DNA from: Candidatus Saccharimonadota bacterium | GTDB taxonomy: Bacteria; Patescibacteriota; Saccharimonadia; Saccharimonadales; Saccharimonadaceae | Reading direction: 5' to 3' | Assembly: GCA_009777315.1 (NCBI GenBank) | Contig: WRMD01000004.1 | Coordinates: forward strand, 1-61,443 | DNA length: 61,443 nucleotides | Part shown: in pieces, positions 37,763 to 46,604 of the stretch | Layout of the letters: each line of letters starts with the position of its first letter | Numbering within the stretch: position 1 is the stretch's first letter | Notes under the pieces: model-generated | Told to the model about the DNA's origin: nothing | Seen by the model: the letters and a program-made list of their open reading frames with translations, nothing else | Databases searched by the model: none | Made by a program: the position numbers and the translations under genes

Positions 37763-38293
37763 GGGGTGGGGAGGAGCAAGCGGCTAGTCAAACCCTACCT
37801 TACTCCGGTCTTTTCCTCACCGCAATAGCCAGGGAGATGCTTCCCTCTTGCGAGCAAAGCCCACAATTCACCCTGCAGCGGGCCGGAAAAGAGGAGTTAC
37901 GGTAGGGTTTAACCAGTCGCGCGGAGCCCGTAGGGTTGGTAACGGAGATGAGGAAACCGAACAGCGAGAACATAATTTTGAGGAAAGGGGGAATAAATAT
38001 CGGGGCGTGAAAGCCCCTGCCCATGAAAATCCTTGACTTCTTAACGCAAACATTGCGAAAAGGGTCCCTACATTTGCGGCGAATATATGCTTTTGGAATA
38101 TCTGGCGACCTGCCCATATAGTTGCTGCTTAAGTTTATTCTATCACACCTCAGAAGAGCAAGTCAATAGTAATTGTGGTTAATTTTTGATGGATTTTAGG
38201 GCTAAAAGTCAATGGGGGAGGGGGCTAGAGTGGAACATGTTCTTTTGGGTTTTTGGCATGGCAAACCTGCGAGAGATATGGTAGAATACAGAT

Positions 38294-38860
38294 ATGAAGA
38301 AGCGAGCACGGCTGCTCTGGATTGATATGGAGATGACGGGGTTGGATCCGGAGCGGGACAGGGTGTTGGAGCTGGCGGCGATTGCGACGGACTGGAATTT
38401 GGAGGAGATTGCGACTTGGACGGCGGCGGTGAAGCAGGCGGGGGCGGAGGAGTTGATGCGGGGGGAGTTTTGGGACAAGAATAAAAGCTTAAGGGAGACA
38501 CTCTTGGCGGAAAGTGCGGCGGGGAAATCGGAGCGAGAGGTTGAAAAGGAACTGGTGGAGTTCGTGAAAGAGTATTTTGTGCTGGATAGGAGTCGGCCGA
38601 TTTATATAGCGGGGAATTCGGTGCATCAGGATCGGAAGTTTTTGGAGCGATATTTACCAGAGGTGGATAAGATGTTTCATTATCGGCTGCTGGACGTGTC
38701 GGCGTGGAAGATTATGTTTATGCATAAATATCGGCAGAAGGTGCAGAAGCCGGAGACGCATCGGGCGCTGGATGATATTAAGGGGTCGATTGAGGAGCTC
38801 AGGACGTATTTGGAGCGGGCGGAGCAGGGGATAAAAGCAAACGAAAAGAAGGGGGAGTAA
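38294..38860 (+). CDS. orn: Oligoribonuclease
   Basis: LLWIDMEMTGLDPERDRVLELAAI, HYRLLDVSAWK, HRALDDIKGSIEELR (DEDDh). Confidence 0.93.
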   Translation: MKKRARLLWIDMEMTGLDPERDRVLELAAIATDWNLEEIATWTAAVKQAGAEELMRGEFWDKNKSLRETLLAESAAGKSEREVEKELVEFVKEYFVLDRSRPIYIAGNSVHQDRKFLERYLPEVDKMFHYRLLDVSAWKIMFMHKYRQKVQKPETHRALDDIKGSIEELRTYLERAEQGIKANEKKGE

Positions 38861-39399
38861 TGGACGCGAGGAAGTTGGCGGAAGAGGAAATGCGAGAGGC
38901 GAGTTTGCAGGCGGAGAAGATTGCCGTGGAGCGGCAGAACGAGCGGGAGGTGCTTTTGCCAGAGGTGGAGGGGTGGCTGGCGGAGCTAGGGCCGCATACG
39001 CGCGAGGAGCGGAAGGGCGAGCGGGAGGGGGAGGCCGGGATGGTGATTTTCCGGGTGGTTCGGGCGACTGGCGGAGCTAAGGCCGAGGAATCCGAGCTTG
39101 CGCGGGAGGGTGAGGAGAAAAATCCATCTGGTGATATAAACCCGTCTGGTGATATAATTGAAGAGGTGGCGAATGAGGAAGAAGCGCCGATATTTTTGAT
39201 ATTGCATCCAACTGAGCCGTTACGGCTTGAGGTGGAGATTGACGACAGGTTGGGGAGGATTTTGCAGGAGAAATACGAGACGGTGATGGCGAGTGAGACG
39301 ATGGGGAAAGGTTGGGTGGAGATTATTGCGACGGGGCAACTGCCGGCGGAGGATGTTAGGAGTTTGGTGTTGCAGAGTTATAGGGTGAATGCGGGATAG
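38860..39399 (+). CDS. Hypothetical protein
   Basis: Overlaps orn stop; contains PSGDINPSGDI repeat. Confidence 0.5.
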   Translation: MDARKLAEEEMREASLQAEKIAVERQNEREVLLPEVEGWLAELGPHTREERKGEREGEAGMVIFRVVRATGGAKAEESELAREGEEKNPSGDINPSGDIIEEVANEEEAPIFLILHPTEPLRLEVEIDDRLGRILQEKYETVMASETMGKGWVEIIATGQLPAEDVRSLVLQSYRVNAG

Positions 39400-39527
39400 G
39401 TCGTAGCGGGATTTCCGCAATACCAATCTATTCGGACACAGCTAGCTAAAAAAGCTCGCAAAGACCACCCTTCCTCCCCACCCCCTACGGAAGTGTAGAG
39501 TTAAGCGGAATCCACTATTCTAAGGCG

Positions 39528-40457
39528 CTAAGTTTCATCATCTGCCTCTATTTTAGTACAACCGAATCGTTTTGTCCATACCTTTGTGGAATACTCTTCG
39601 TGGGCGGAGGCCAAATCCTCTTCCAAGAGATGCTCGTATATCTTGGTGGTATTTGGATCAGCATGGCCGAGTAGGTGCTGGACGTGGGTTAGCCCAGCAC
39701 CGTTCCTGAGCAAGTCAGTGGCGTAGTAGTGACGCATGTCATGCTGTGTAGTGGCAGGTCGTCCGGCCCTGCGGCAAGCTTTCTTCACTCGGTAGTAGGC
39801 TCGATGGCGTGGTAGAGGTTGGCTCGGATTGTATGGATCAGGCCAGCAGTACCCGCCATCAGGAGCAAGATTTTTTACCTCTTGGCCGAGCTCACGGGTT
39901 AGGTAGACTGGTCGGTCTTTGTCGCCTTTACCATTGACGTAGCACTCTCCGTCGTCAGTAATGTTTTCGCTTCTAATTTTCAGACACTCGCTAATCCGCA
40001 TGCCGCTGGTGGCTAGTGCAGCAATTAGCACTTTGATCTCAGGTTCTTCGGCCGCTTCGATGATGCTAGCCACTTCATAGGCTCTTGGGCAGTGACGTGG
40101 CGCCTGCTCAGGCCGTTTGGTCTTGAGGCGATGAAGCTCAACTCTGTGACTGGCCTTCATGCCTTCCTCGAGGTGTTTGAGTAGCGTCCGGAGCGATTTC
40201 ACATTGCCACGGACTGTCCACTTCTTCATCCCTTTTTCACGACGCGTGAGCGCCCATTCTAAGATGGCGTCGGTAGTCCAGTCGTCGGTATCGTACAGGC
40301 CGGTATCTCTAGCGAAAATGTTGGTAACGCTGGTTGTGTTGCTGATTGTATTCGGACTTTGACCCTCGAGTCTTTTCCGTCGCTGGTAATCTTCCAGCAA
40401 TAGTAAGATGTGCATATTCTTTTCACTTTCTTTACCTCCGTTAACTTTATTAAACAA
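39528..40457 (-). CDS. Tyrosine recombinase/integrase
   Basis: TSGMRISECLKI, HDMRHYYATDLL, LLGHADPNTTKIYEHL. Confidence 0.93.
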   Translation of the reverse strand: MFNKVNGGKESEKNMHILLLLEDYQRRKRLEGQSPNTISNTTSVTNIFARDTGLYDTDDWTTDAILEWALTRREKGMKKWTVRGNVKSLRTLLKHLEEGMKASHRVELHRLKTKRPEQAPRHCPRAYEVASIIEAAEEPEIKVLIAALATSGMRISECLKIRSENITDDGECYVNGKGDKDRPVYLTRELGQEVKNLAPDGGYCWPDPYNPSQPLPRHRAYYRVKKACRRAGRPATTQHDMRHYYATDLLRNGAGLTHVQHLLGHADPNTTKIYEHLLEEDLASAHEEYSTKVWTKRFGCTKIEADDET

Positions 40458-40494
40458 CAGATTAGAACACTTCCGCTATTCTAACACCTATAAC

Positions 40495-41175
40495 TCACTG
40501 TCGCATCTCTTGCACGCATTGCTCGCCGCATCTAGGACATCTCCGGTAGGCTGTGTACTCGTCTTCCTCCTCAACCTCTTTACCATCTCTCAACTTTTTG
40601 ACGATTCTGGTTCGGGTCTGCGGCGGCGGCATCTCACGGTATTCCTCCCCGCATTCGTAGTTCGTGCATACCCACACTCCATGCGGCTGGGGCGGCGAGC
40701 TTGGAAAGCATGACCTTTCTGGCGGCTCCGCGCCAGGCCCTTTTTGGGCTGGCGGAGACGCCTGCTTTCCCTTTTCTTTATTATATTCTTTATCTTTGTG
40801 GACATTGGTGTCCTCCTCAACAGGGAAAGGGGGGAGGACAATTTTGTCCAGGGTGGTGGACATGGGTGTCCTGGGTGGGAGGACAATTTTGTCCAGGGTG
40901 TGGATAACTCTTTTCTTGCCCTTCAGCACTACGCTGGTAATGAGATTGGCTTGAATGAGTTCAGCCACCAATCGTCTAGCATCACGATCTGACACCCCTA
41001 ACTTTTCTGCAATTTGTTCGTTGGTGAAGTAGCAGTGTTTGCGCTGCGAGCAAAAAGCGTTGACGTATCCATAGAGCAGCTTGGCATTAACCCGAATGTC
41101 TTTGCGCTCCACCAACCACTCCGGTATGATGATGAAGTTTCCTTGTTGTTGATTACGCATAAGTCTCCTCTCCAA
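40495..41175 (-). CDS. wHTH replication-initiator-like protein with C-terminal zinc-ribbon-like Cys motifs
   Basis: WLVERKDIRVNAKLLYGYVNAF...LGVSDRDARRLVAEL; CTNYECG and CPRCGEQC. Confidence 0.65.
   Translation of the reverse strand: MERRLMRNQQQGNFIIIPEWLVERKDIRVNAKLLYGYVNAFCSQRKHCYFTNEQIAEKLGVSDRDARRLVAELIQANLITSVVLKGKKRVIHTLDKIVLPPRTPMSTTLDKIVLPPFPVEEDTNVHKDKEYNKEKGKQASPPAQKGPGAEPPERSCFPSSPPQPHGVWVCTNYECGEEYREMPPPQTRTRIVKKLRDGKEVEEEDEYTAYRRCPRCGEQCVQEMRQ
40800..40894. repeat. Four GGACA-N4-TGTCC dyads inside the wHTH gene
   Basis: 40800-40813, 40836-40849, 40858-40871, 40881-40894. Confidence 0.85.
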
Positions 41176-41392
41176 CAGTTTCGTAGTTGCCTGAGGCTAT
41201 CGCCTCGGCATACTCACGCTCCATCTCGTCCTCGTCCGCTAGCGCGGCCTTCCATCCTTCTCTTAAATCGGTCAATTCCGATTTGTCAAGTGTTTTGTCC
41301 CATATTTCTACCCCTGTTGGGTCGTAATATACGACCAACTTGCCATCCTCGACATGCACCGAGCCCAGCCGAAAAGATTTCTCGTCTTTCAT
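41153..41392 (-). CDS. Small phage protein
   Basis: 79-aa ORF overlapping the next gene start. Confidence 0.45.
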   Translation of the reverse strand: MKDEKSFRLGSVHVEDGKLVVYYDPTGVEIWDKTLDKSELTDLREGWKAALADEDEMEREYAEAIASGNYETVGEETYA

Positions 41393-41523
41393 TCTCTACC
41401 TCCGTTTTCTGTCGGGGCATGGTTAGACCCCACCACCCGGGAGGGCGGCAGGGTCTAATTGACACTCAGTCTGTATTAGCTTAGCACGTTGAGGCGATTT
41501 TGTCTATACTTCCTTCTGCGCTC

Positions 41524-41604
41524 ATGCTATAATCTAATCAGATCTATTGCGACTCCGCGGAGAGTCGTCTTGTGACGCGACCCGATGGGTCGCTTTTTGA
41601 TTTT
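41524..41604 (+). promoter_or_regulatory. Phage promoter followed at once by an intrinsic terminator (module 1)
   Basis: ATGCTATAATCTAATCAGATCTATTGCG then GCGACCCGATGGGTCGCTTTTTG. Confidence 0.65.
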
Positions 41605-41618
41605 TGATGAAATAACGA

Positions 41619-42041
41619 TTGGAGATAATGCTTCGTAATTTGACGGTTCCAGAGTTTGAGGCGATGCTGACTACTCGAGTGATATGCGAGCGACTTATTG
41701 ATCGAAGAAGTGGCCAGAAGCGAGTATTCTACGATGAACTTTTGCAACAAGGAGTTTACGTCGCTACTGACATTCTAAAAGAGATCGGTGCCGACGCATG
41801 GGCAAGCACGTGGGCAAGAACTCGCGGCAATCGAGCGGCCTTAGTCTATAGCCAAACTCGTCGAATGATGGCTGAGCTAGCTTTGGTAGTCGATGATGAT
41901 GGACGGGGTGGCAAGAAAAACCCGCGATTCATTCTGCTGAGCAGGCGAGGATACGTTAGACAAAAAACGATTGGAGACCTGATTATACGAGTATTACAGC
42001 CAAAGAATAACGCTAATTTAAGGAGGAAAGGATCGAAATGA
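41619..42041 (+). CDS. Phage hypothetical protein
   Basis: Directly downstream of module 1; overlaps next gene. Confidence 0.55.
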   Translation: MEIMLRNLTVPEFEAMLTTRVICERLIDRRSGQKRVFYDELLQQGVYVATDILKEIGADAWASTWARTRGNRAALVYSQTRRMMAELALVVDDDGRGGKKNPRFILLSRRGYVRQKTIGDLIIRVLQPKNNANLRRKGSK

Positions 42042-42298
42042 GCGATAAAATTATACGAAAAGAACGAGATGCAAACGGGCGAGTGATTGTCCGACTCTAC
42101 GGCAAAGATTTGGACGTGACCGAAATGGCTGACGAAACCGGTCGCGGAACATTCAAGGCAGGCGGCAAAGTGCATACCTTCGAGATCATTGAGTCAGTTG
42201 ACACTGAAGCCAGACCTAAACGCCAGAAGAAAAACGCACCAGAGCCAGAAGCTGAAACTAGCTCGGAGGAACCTACAAGCGAATCTGAGGTTGAGTGA
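42038..42298 (+). CDS. Phage hypothetical protein
   Basis: Overlapping gene chain. Confidence 0.5.
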   Translation: MSDKIIRKERDANGRVIVRLYGKDLDVTEMADETGRGTFKAGGKVHTFEIIESVDTEARPKRQKKNAPEPEAETSSEEPTSESEVE

Positions 42299-44277
42299 TG
42301 ATGCTCGTCGGTACAGTAATCGCTCAGCGATTAGATGTTACTACCCCGAAGACTAACATCGCCTCACTGTCCCAGAACTATCTGTCGGTGCGCTTTGACT
42401 TTTCTGAGACCTCAGAATGGGAGGGGTTAACTAAAGTAGCCGTCTTTACGCAAAATCGTAAAGGCAAGGTTTACCATGTGCTGGTTGACGCGGGCGGCAT
42501 AGTCACCGTGCCATCGGAAGTCCTGCAAAGTAGCTCGCGAATACTTGTGGGCGTGTTCGGTACAGATGGCGATTCGCTCCGCGTTACTACCAACTTATCA
42601 GCTATAGAGTTAGTGGAGGGGAGCTACATTCCATCTACCGGAGCAGAGCCACCGACGCCGGATATTTATCAGCAAGTACTTGCTGAATTAGCCAATCGTA
42701 TCTCCGAAGCCCCGAATGATGGCAGAGAGTATGTGCGTAAGGATAGCTCATGGGTGGAGAACACTGGTGGCAGTGCTGACCACGCAGCTCTTGAGAACCT
42801 AGACTATGAAGATAGCGGCCACAGGGGATTCGCGAGCGAACAGGAAGTCACTAATGTCAACGATAATTTATCTACCCTCAGCGATAATGTTGACACCATC
42901 GTGGATGGTGTTCAGGCCCTCAACAAAGACTACTTTGGCGACCCTGACGCAGCCGAACAGCCGGAGATTGATGGCTTTCGGGCTACTACGTCCAGGAAGC
43001 TCACAGAACTCGATAGCGGTATCGCCGCCGCCTCGGACACCGCCGCTACCGCTCTATCAACCGCCAACTCAGCCAGTGGAGCTACTTCAGGAGCTCAAAC
43101 CACCGCCGACACCGCTCTGGCTAACGCTGCCACAGCCCAAACCACGGCGGATGGCAAGGTAACGAGGATCACAGCAGGGGCTGGCATGTCTGTAAATAAC
43201 ACAACTCCGACGACTCCAGTGGTCTCCGCTAATACGTCTACTGTAAACCCGCAGATGAATGGCGTTGCTTCCCCTGGGAGTGGGAACACCTTAGCGCTGG
43301 CTAACCACGTCCACCCGACTGACGCGAGCAGAGCGCAAGCACTAGTGTTGGGATTATCGTCGATGACTGGCTCATCGGCGCTGCGGGTCGTGGACGGCGG
43401 TTTAGGCAATAACTTTACGCTTGAACTAACCCCAACTACTCCGCAATTTGCCTCTGGCGGGTGGGGGGAAGTAGGGTCAGCAATGGCTGATTTTTGCGTG
43501 TTGACATCTGAAGGTCATGAGCTGGTATTTGGCTCTCAAAACCTAAATGATACACTCCGGTTGGATATAATCCGCTCGCCAAGCGCCGTTAATATATCTG
43601 TGCCATCGGGGGCGACATATCAGGTTGGTGCTAATACCAATTCAGAACTGTTTTTCTATTATAGGACGAATGCCTCGAGGAATTATATCGCGCGCATTCG
43701 TTCGATTGCAAACTCTTCTAACGCAACCGGAACGTCTAGCGTTGCCATGTCACTCGCGACGGAGCGACCTACAGTCACTTCATCTTATCAAGCCCCCCAG
43801 ATGTCGTTCGTTCGTGGCCGATCCCGCCGCGAATTGCTGGGCACGTTCAACACTTCGGATAATGCCAGGACGTTCTCTCTGTCTACTAATGCGGATGGGA
43901 CTCCAGTAGGTGCCAACACCAGGATGAGGTTCCTCATCGAAGCATCCGGCGGCATAGGCGTATCCGGTGGGACGGCCGGAGCTTGGGTGAATGAGAATAT
44001 CAGCCGCAGTATTGCTTTATCAATCGAGCTGGACTCTATATCATTCGCAATAGGCAACATATCAGCCCCTCATGACAAAATCGAGGTTGAATATCATATA
44101 CAAGGATCGTCCGGAACGCGATGCCGGGTTCGGGTGAATGGAGAAGAGTGGCGTCCATGGCAATGGCTCCTAGGCGTTACACCTGATGCTGACAGGCCGC
44201 TCATGATTCGAGCGACACCGCTGATAGCGGTAAGTAGTGCGCTCCGAGTATACCTGCTTCAAAGAGGAGATTCATAA
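42295..44277 (+). CDS. Phage tail fibre/baseplate upper-protein-like, probable receptor-binding component
   Basis: BppU-like N-terminus, Ala/Thr coiled heptads (TAATALSTANSASGATSGAQTTADTAL), diverse C-terminus. Confidence 0.6.
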   Translation: MMMLVGTVIAQRLDVTTPKTNIASLSQNYLSVRFDFSETSEWEGLTKVAVFTQNRKGKVYHVLVDAGGIVTVPSEVLQSSSRILVGVFGTDGDSLRVTTNLSAIELVEGSYIPSTGAEPPTPDIYQQVLAELANRISEAPNDGREYVRKDSSWVENTGGSADHAALENLDYEDSGHRGFASEQEVTNVNDNLSTLSDNVDTIVDGVQALNKDYFGDPDAAEQPEIDGFRATTSRKLTELDSGIAAASDTAATALSTANSASGATSGAQTTADTALANAATAQTTADGKVTRITAGAGMSVNNTTPTTPVVSANTSTVNPQMNGVASPGSGNTLALANHVHPTDASRAQALVLGLSSMTGSSALRVVDGGLGNNFTLELTPTTPQFASGGWGEVGSAMADFCVLTSEGHELVFGSQNLNDTLRLDIIRSPSAVNISVPSGATYQVGANTNSELFFYYRTNASRNYIARIRSIANSSNATGTSSVAMSLATERPTVTSSYQAPQMSFVRGRSRRELLGTFNTSDNARTFSLSTNADGTPVGANTRMRFLIEASGGIGVSGGTAGAWVNENISRSIALSIELDSISFAIGNISAPHDKIEVEYHIQGSSGTRCRVRVNGEEWRPWQWLLGVTPDADRPLMIRATPLIAVSSALRVYLLQRGDS

Positions 44278-44682
44278 GTGGGCTGGGTAGAAGTAGTCAT
44301 GACCGGAGCTGGCGTAGTAGGAGTTCTGTATGGCGGAGCCAACTTTGCGCTCAGGAAAAGTAAGAAGTTAGCGACGCTAGTGACTAAGACCGGGCTCAAT
44401 CGCCTAGAGCTTGATGACCTAGATAAAGAGAGTGCTGTTGGCAGCGTAGTCCACCAGAGCGAGGAAACGGTAAAATGCGTCAAGACGATTATGACCAACC
44501 AGAAGCGTGCTGAACTCGTAACTCTCATCCATGACTACCCGACCTATGTTGATCAGATTATTAAGGTGTACGATGAGTATCGCGACATGGGCGGTAACTC
44601 ATATGTTAGCGGTCTGTATGATGACTGGTATAAAGACCACGCTGTGCCCCACTTTAAGAAGAGGAAGGGTGCGAGTGCCTAA
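44278..44682 (+). CDS. Phage small membrane protein
   Basis: N-terminal TM segment then helical region. Confidence 0.45.
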   Translation: MGWVEVVMTGAGVVGVLYGGANFALRKSKKLATLVTKTGLNRLELDDLDKESAVGSVVHQSEETVKCVKTIMTNQKRAELVTLIHDYPTYVDQIIKVYDEYRDMGGNSYVSGLYDDWYKDHAVPHFKKRKGASA

Positions 44683-45145
44683 ACCTACACCAGAATCTCC
44701 GGAGCCTGCGAAGAAGCCACCCACTTCTGTTGCTGAGACTAAGAAAACGGAACGAAAACGGCCACGCAAGATAACGAGGGACCAGCAGAACGAGGATGGC
44801 ACGTTCAGACCGGGCAATGCTGGCGGTGGCAGACCGAAACAGGCTCTGTCGTTTCGCCATCGTATGCGTGTGATTGCTGAAGCGGACCCATCTGTTGTGG
44901 ACGAGATTATTGCTTCGATGCTATCCATCGCGCGAGACTTAAACAACCCAAGGTGTATTGAAGCGGCCGACAAGCTGATAAAACTATTCGGCAACTACGA
45001 CCCAACCGAGACTAAAGACGTCACCCCACAGGTGCGTAGCAGGCCGCTAGAAGGTATTTCGCTAGCGGAAGTACGTGAGGCTTTAGCCGCTACAAGTAAG
45101 CCGCCAAGGCTGACCAGGAAGTCTAAAGCAAAGGGCAAGAAATGA
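44669..45145 (+). CDS. Terminase small subunit (start GTG 44669 or 44675)
   Basis: Position immediately before large terminase; KITRDQQNEDGTFRPGNAGGGRPKQALSFRHRM. Confidence 0.65.
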   Translation: MRVPKPTPESPEPAKKPPTSVAETKKTERKRPRKITRDQQNEDGTFRPGNAGGGRPKQALSFRHRMRVIAEADPSVVDEIIASMLSIARDLNNPRCIEAADKLIKLFGNYDPTETKDVTPQVRSRPLEGISLAEVREALAATSKPPRLTRKSKAKGKK

Positions 45146-46596
45146 GCATGACGAAGAAGCGGGCGGCGGAGGTGCTGGCGCAGATTCCTCGCGAGGAACT
45201 GTTACTTGAAGAAGCGCGCTTGAGCTTCTGGAGCTTCTGCAAGCTCATGCACCCCAGCCTCTACATAGACGATTTCACCTATCTGCGAGACATGTGCGAC
45301 CGACTACAAGCATTCGCCGAAAGCGAAGACAAGGAATACCTGATCCTTGCCTGTCCGCCGCGTCATAAGAAGTCTCTGACGGCGGCGAACTTGACAGCGT
45401 GGCTGTTTGGCCAGAACCCGGCTTATAAGGTCATGACTGGCTCGTATAACGATACTGTAAGCACTACTTTCGCGAGAACCGTCCGAAATATGATTCAGAC
45501 CAAAAAAGCAGGGGCTGTGCTGGTTTACGCGGATGTTTTCCCGCACACGGTAGTGAAGCATGGTGAGGCCTCTGCCGCGATGTGGAGCCTAGAGGGAAGT
45601 GGTGTGCCGAGCTATCTGGCTACCTCGCCTGGAGGTACAGCTACCGGATTCGGTTGCGACTTCATGCTCATTGACGACATCATCAAGAACGCTGAAGAGG
45701 CATACAATCAGCGGGTGCTGGACGAACATTGGTCATGGTTTACAAACACGATGAAGCAGCGCCTAGAAGGTCGACGCAAAACAATCCTGATTATGACTCG
45801 ATGGGCTAAAGAAGACCTTGCTGGTCGCATCATTGAGGCCTACGGCGATAAAGTTGAGGTGATGCTCTACAAAGCCATGCAGGATGACGGTAACATGCTC
45901 TGTGATGCGATTCTTGATGCCAACGCCTACGCGTCGACGCGGCAGGAAATGAACCCCGATATTTTCGAGGCCAACTACAACCAGACGCCAATCGACGTAA
46001 AAGGACGCCTCTATGAACCGTTTGCTGAATGGGATACAACACCGGATGGCGAAGTTCGTAACATTACTGACACTGCCGACAGAGGTAAAGATTTCCTAGC
46101 CAGTGTTAACTACATACAACACGAGAGCGGAGTCTATATAACCGATATGGTTTATACGGACGAGGCAATGGAGGCTACTGAGCATAAGGTAGCGGAAATG
46201 TTAAGTAGTGGCAGCGTCACCAAGGCTAAGATTGAGAGCAACAATGGCGGTCGCGGCTTTGCCCGAAACGTGGAGCGGATTCTCCGCCAGGGATTTAGCA
46301 ACAATCGCACCGTAATCGACACGCCGACGCAGACCGCCAACAAAGAGAGTCGTATTCTCGCTTCTTCCGGCTGGGTACAGCGTAATATCTTCATGCCACC
46401 GAACTGGGCGAAGCGATGGCCACAGGCCTATAAGGAAGTTGTGAGTTACCAGCGTAAAGGCGTGAATGCTCACGACGATTTATGCGATGTGCTGGCGAGC
46501 ATTTTCGAGGAGTGCACCAAGCCTGAACGCAGAGTTGAGATATATACCGAATCTGACCTCATGGGAGGCAGGGATCGGGCGTTCGCAATACTATAA
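45142..46596 (+). CDS. Terminase large subunit
   Basis: LILACPPRHKKSLTAA Walker A-like, FMLIDDIIKN Walker B, nuclease region. Confidence 0.9.
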   Translation: MSMTKKRAAEVLAQIPREELLLEEARLSFWSFCKLMHPSLYIDDFTYLRDMCDRLQAFAESEDKEYLILACPPRHKKSLTAANLTAWLFGQNPAYKVMTGSYNDTVSTTFARTVRNMIQTKKAGAVLVYADVFPHTVVKHGEASAAMWSLEGSGVPSYLATSPGGTATGFGCDFMLIDDIIKNAEEAYNQRVLDEHWSWFTNTMKQRLEGRRKTILIMTRWAKEDLAGRIIEAYGDKVEVMLYKAMQDDGNMLCDAILDANAYASTRQEMNPDIFEANYNQTPIDVKGRLYEPFAEWDTTPDGEVRNITDTADRGKDFLASVNYIQHESGVYITDMVYTDEAMEATEHKVAEMLSSGSVTKAKIESNNGGRGFARNVERILRQGFSNNRTVIDTPTQTANKESRILASSGWVQRNIFMPPNWAKRWPQAYKEVVSYQRKGVNAHDDLCDVLASIFEECTKPERRVEIYTESDLMGGRDRAFAIL

Positions 46597-46604
46597 GGAG
46601 GAAT

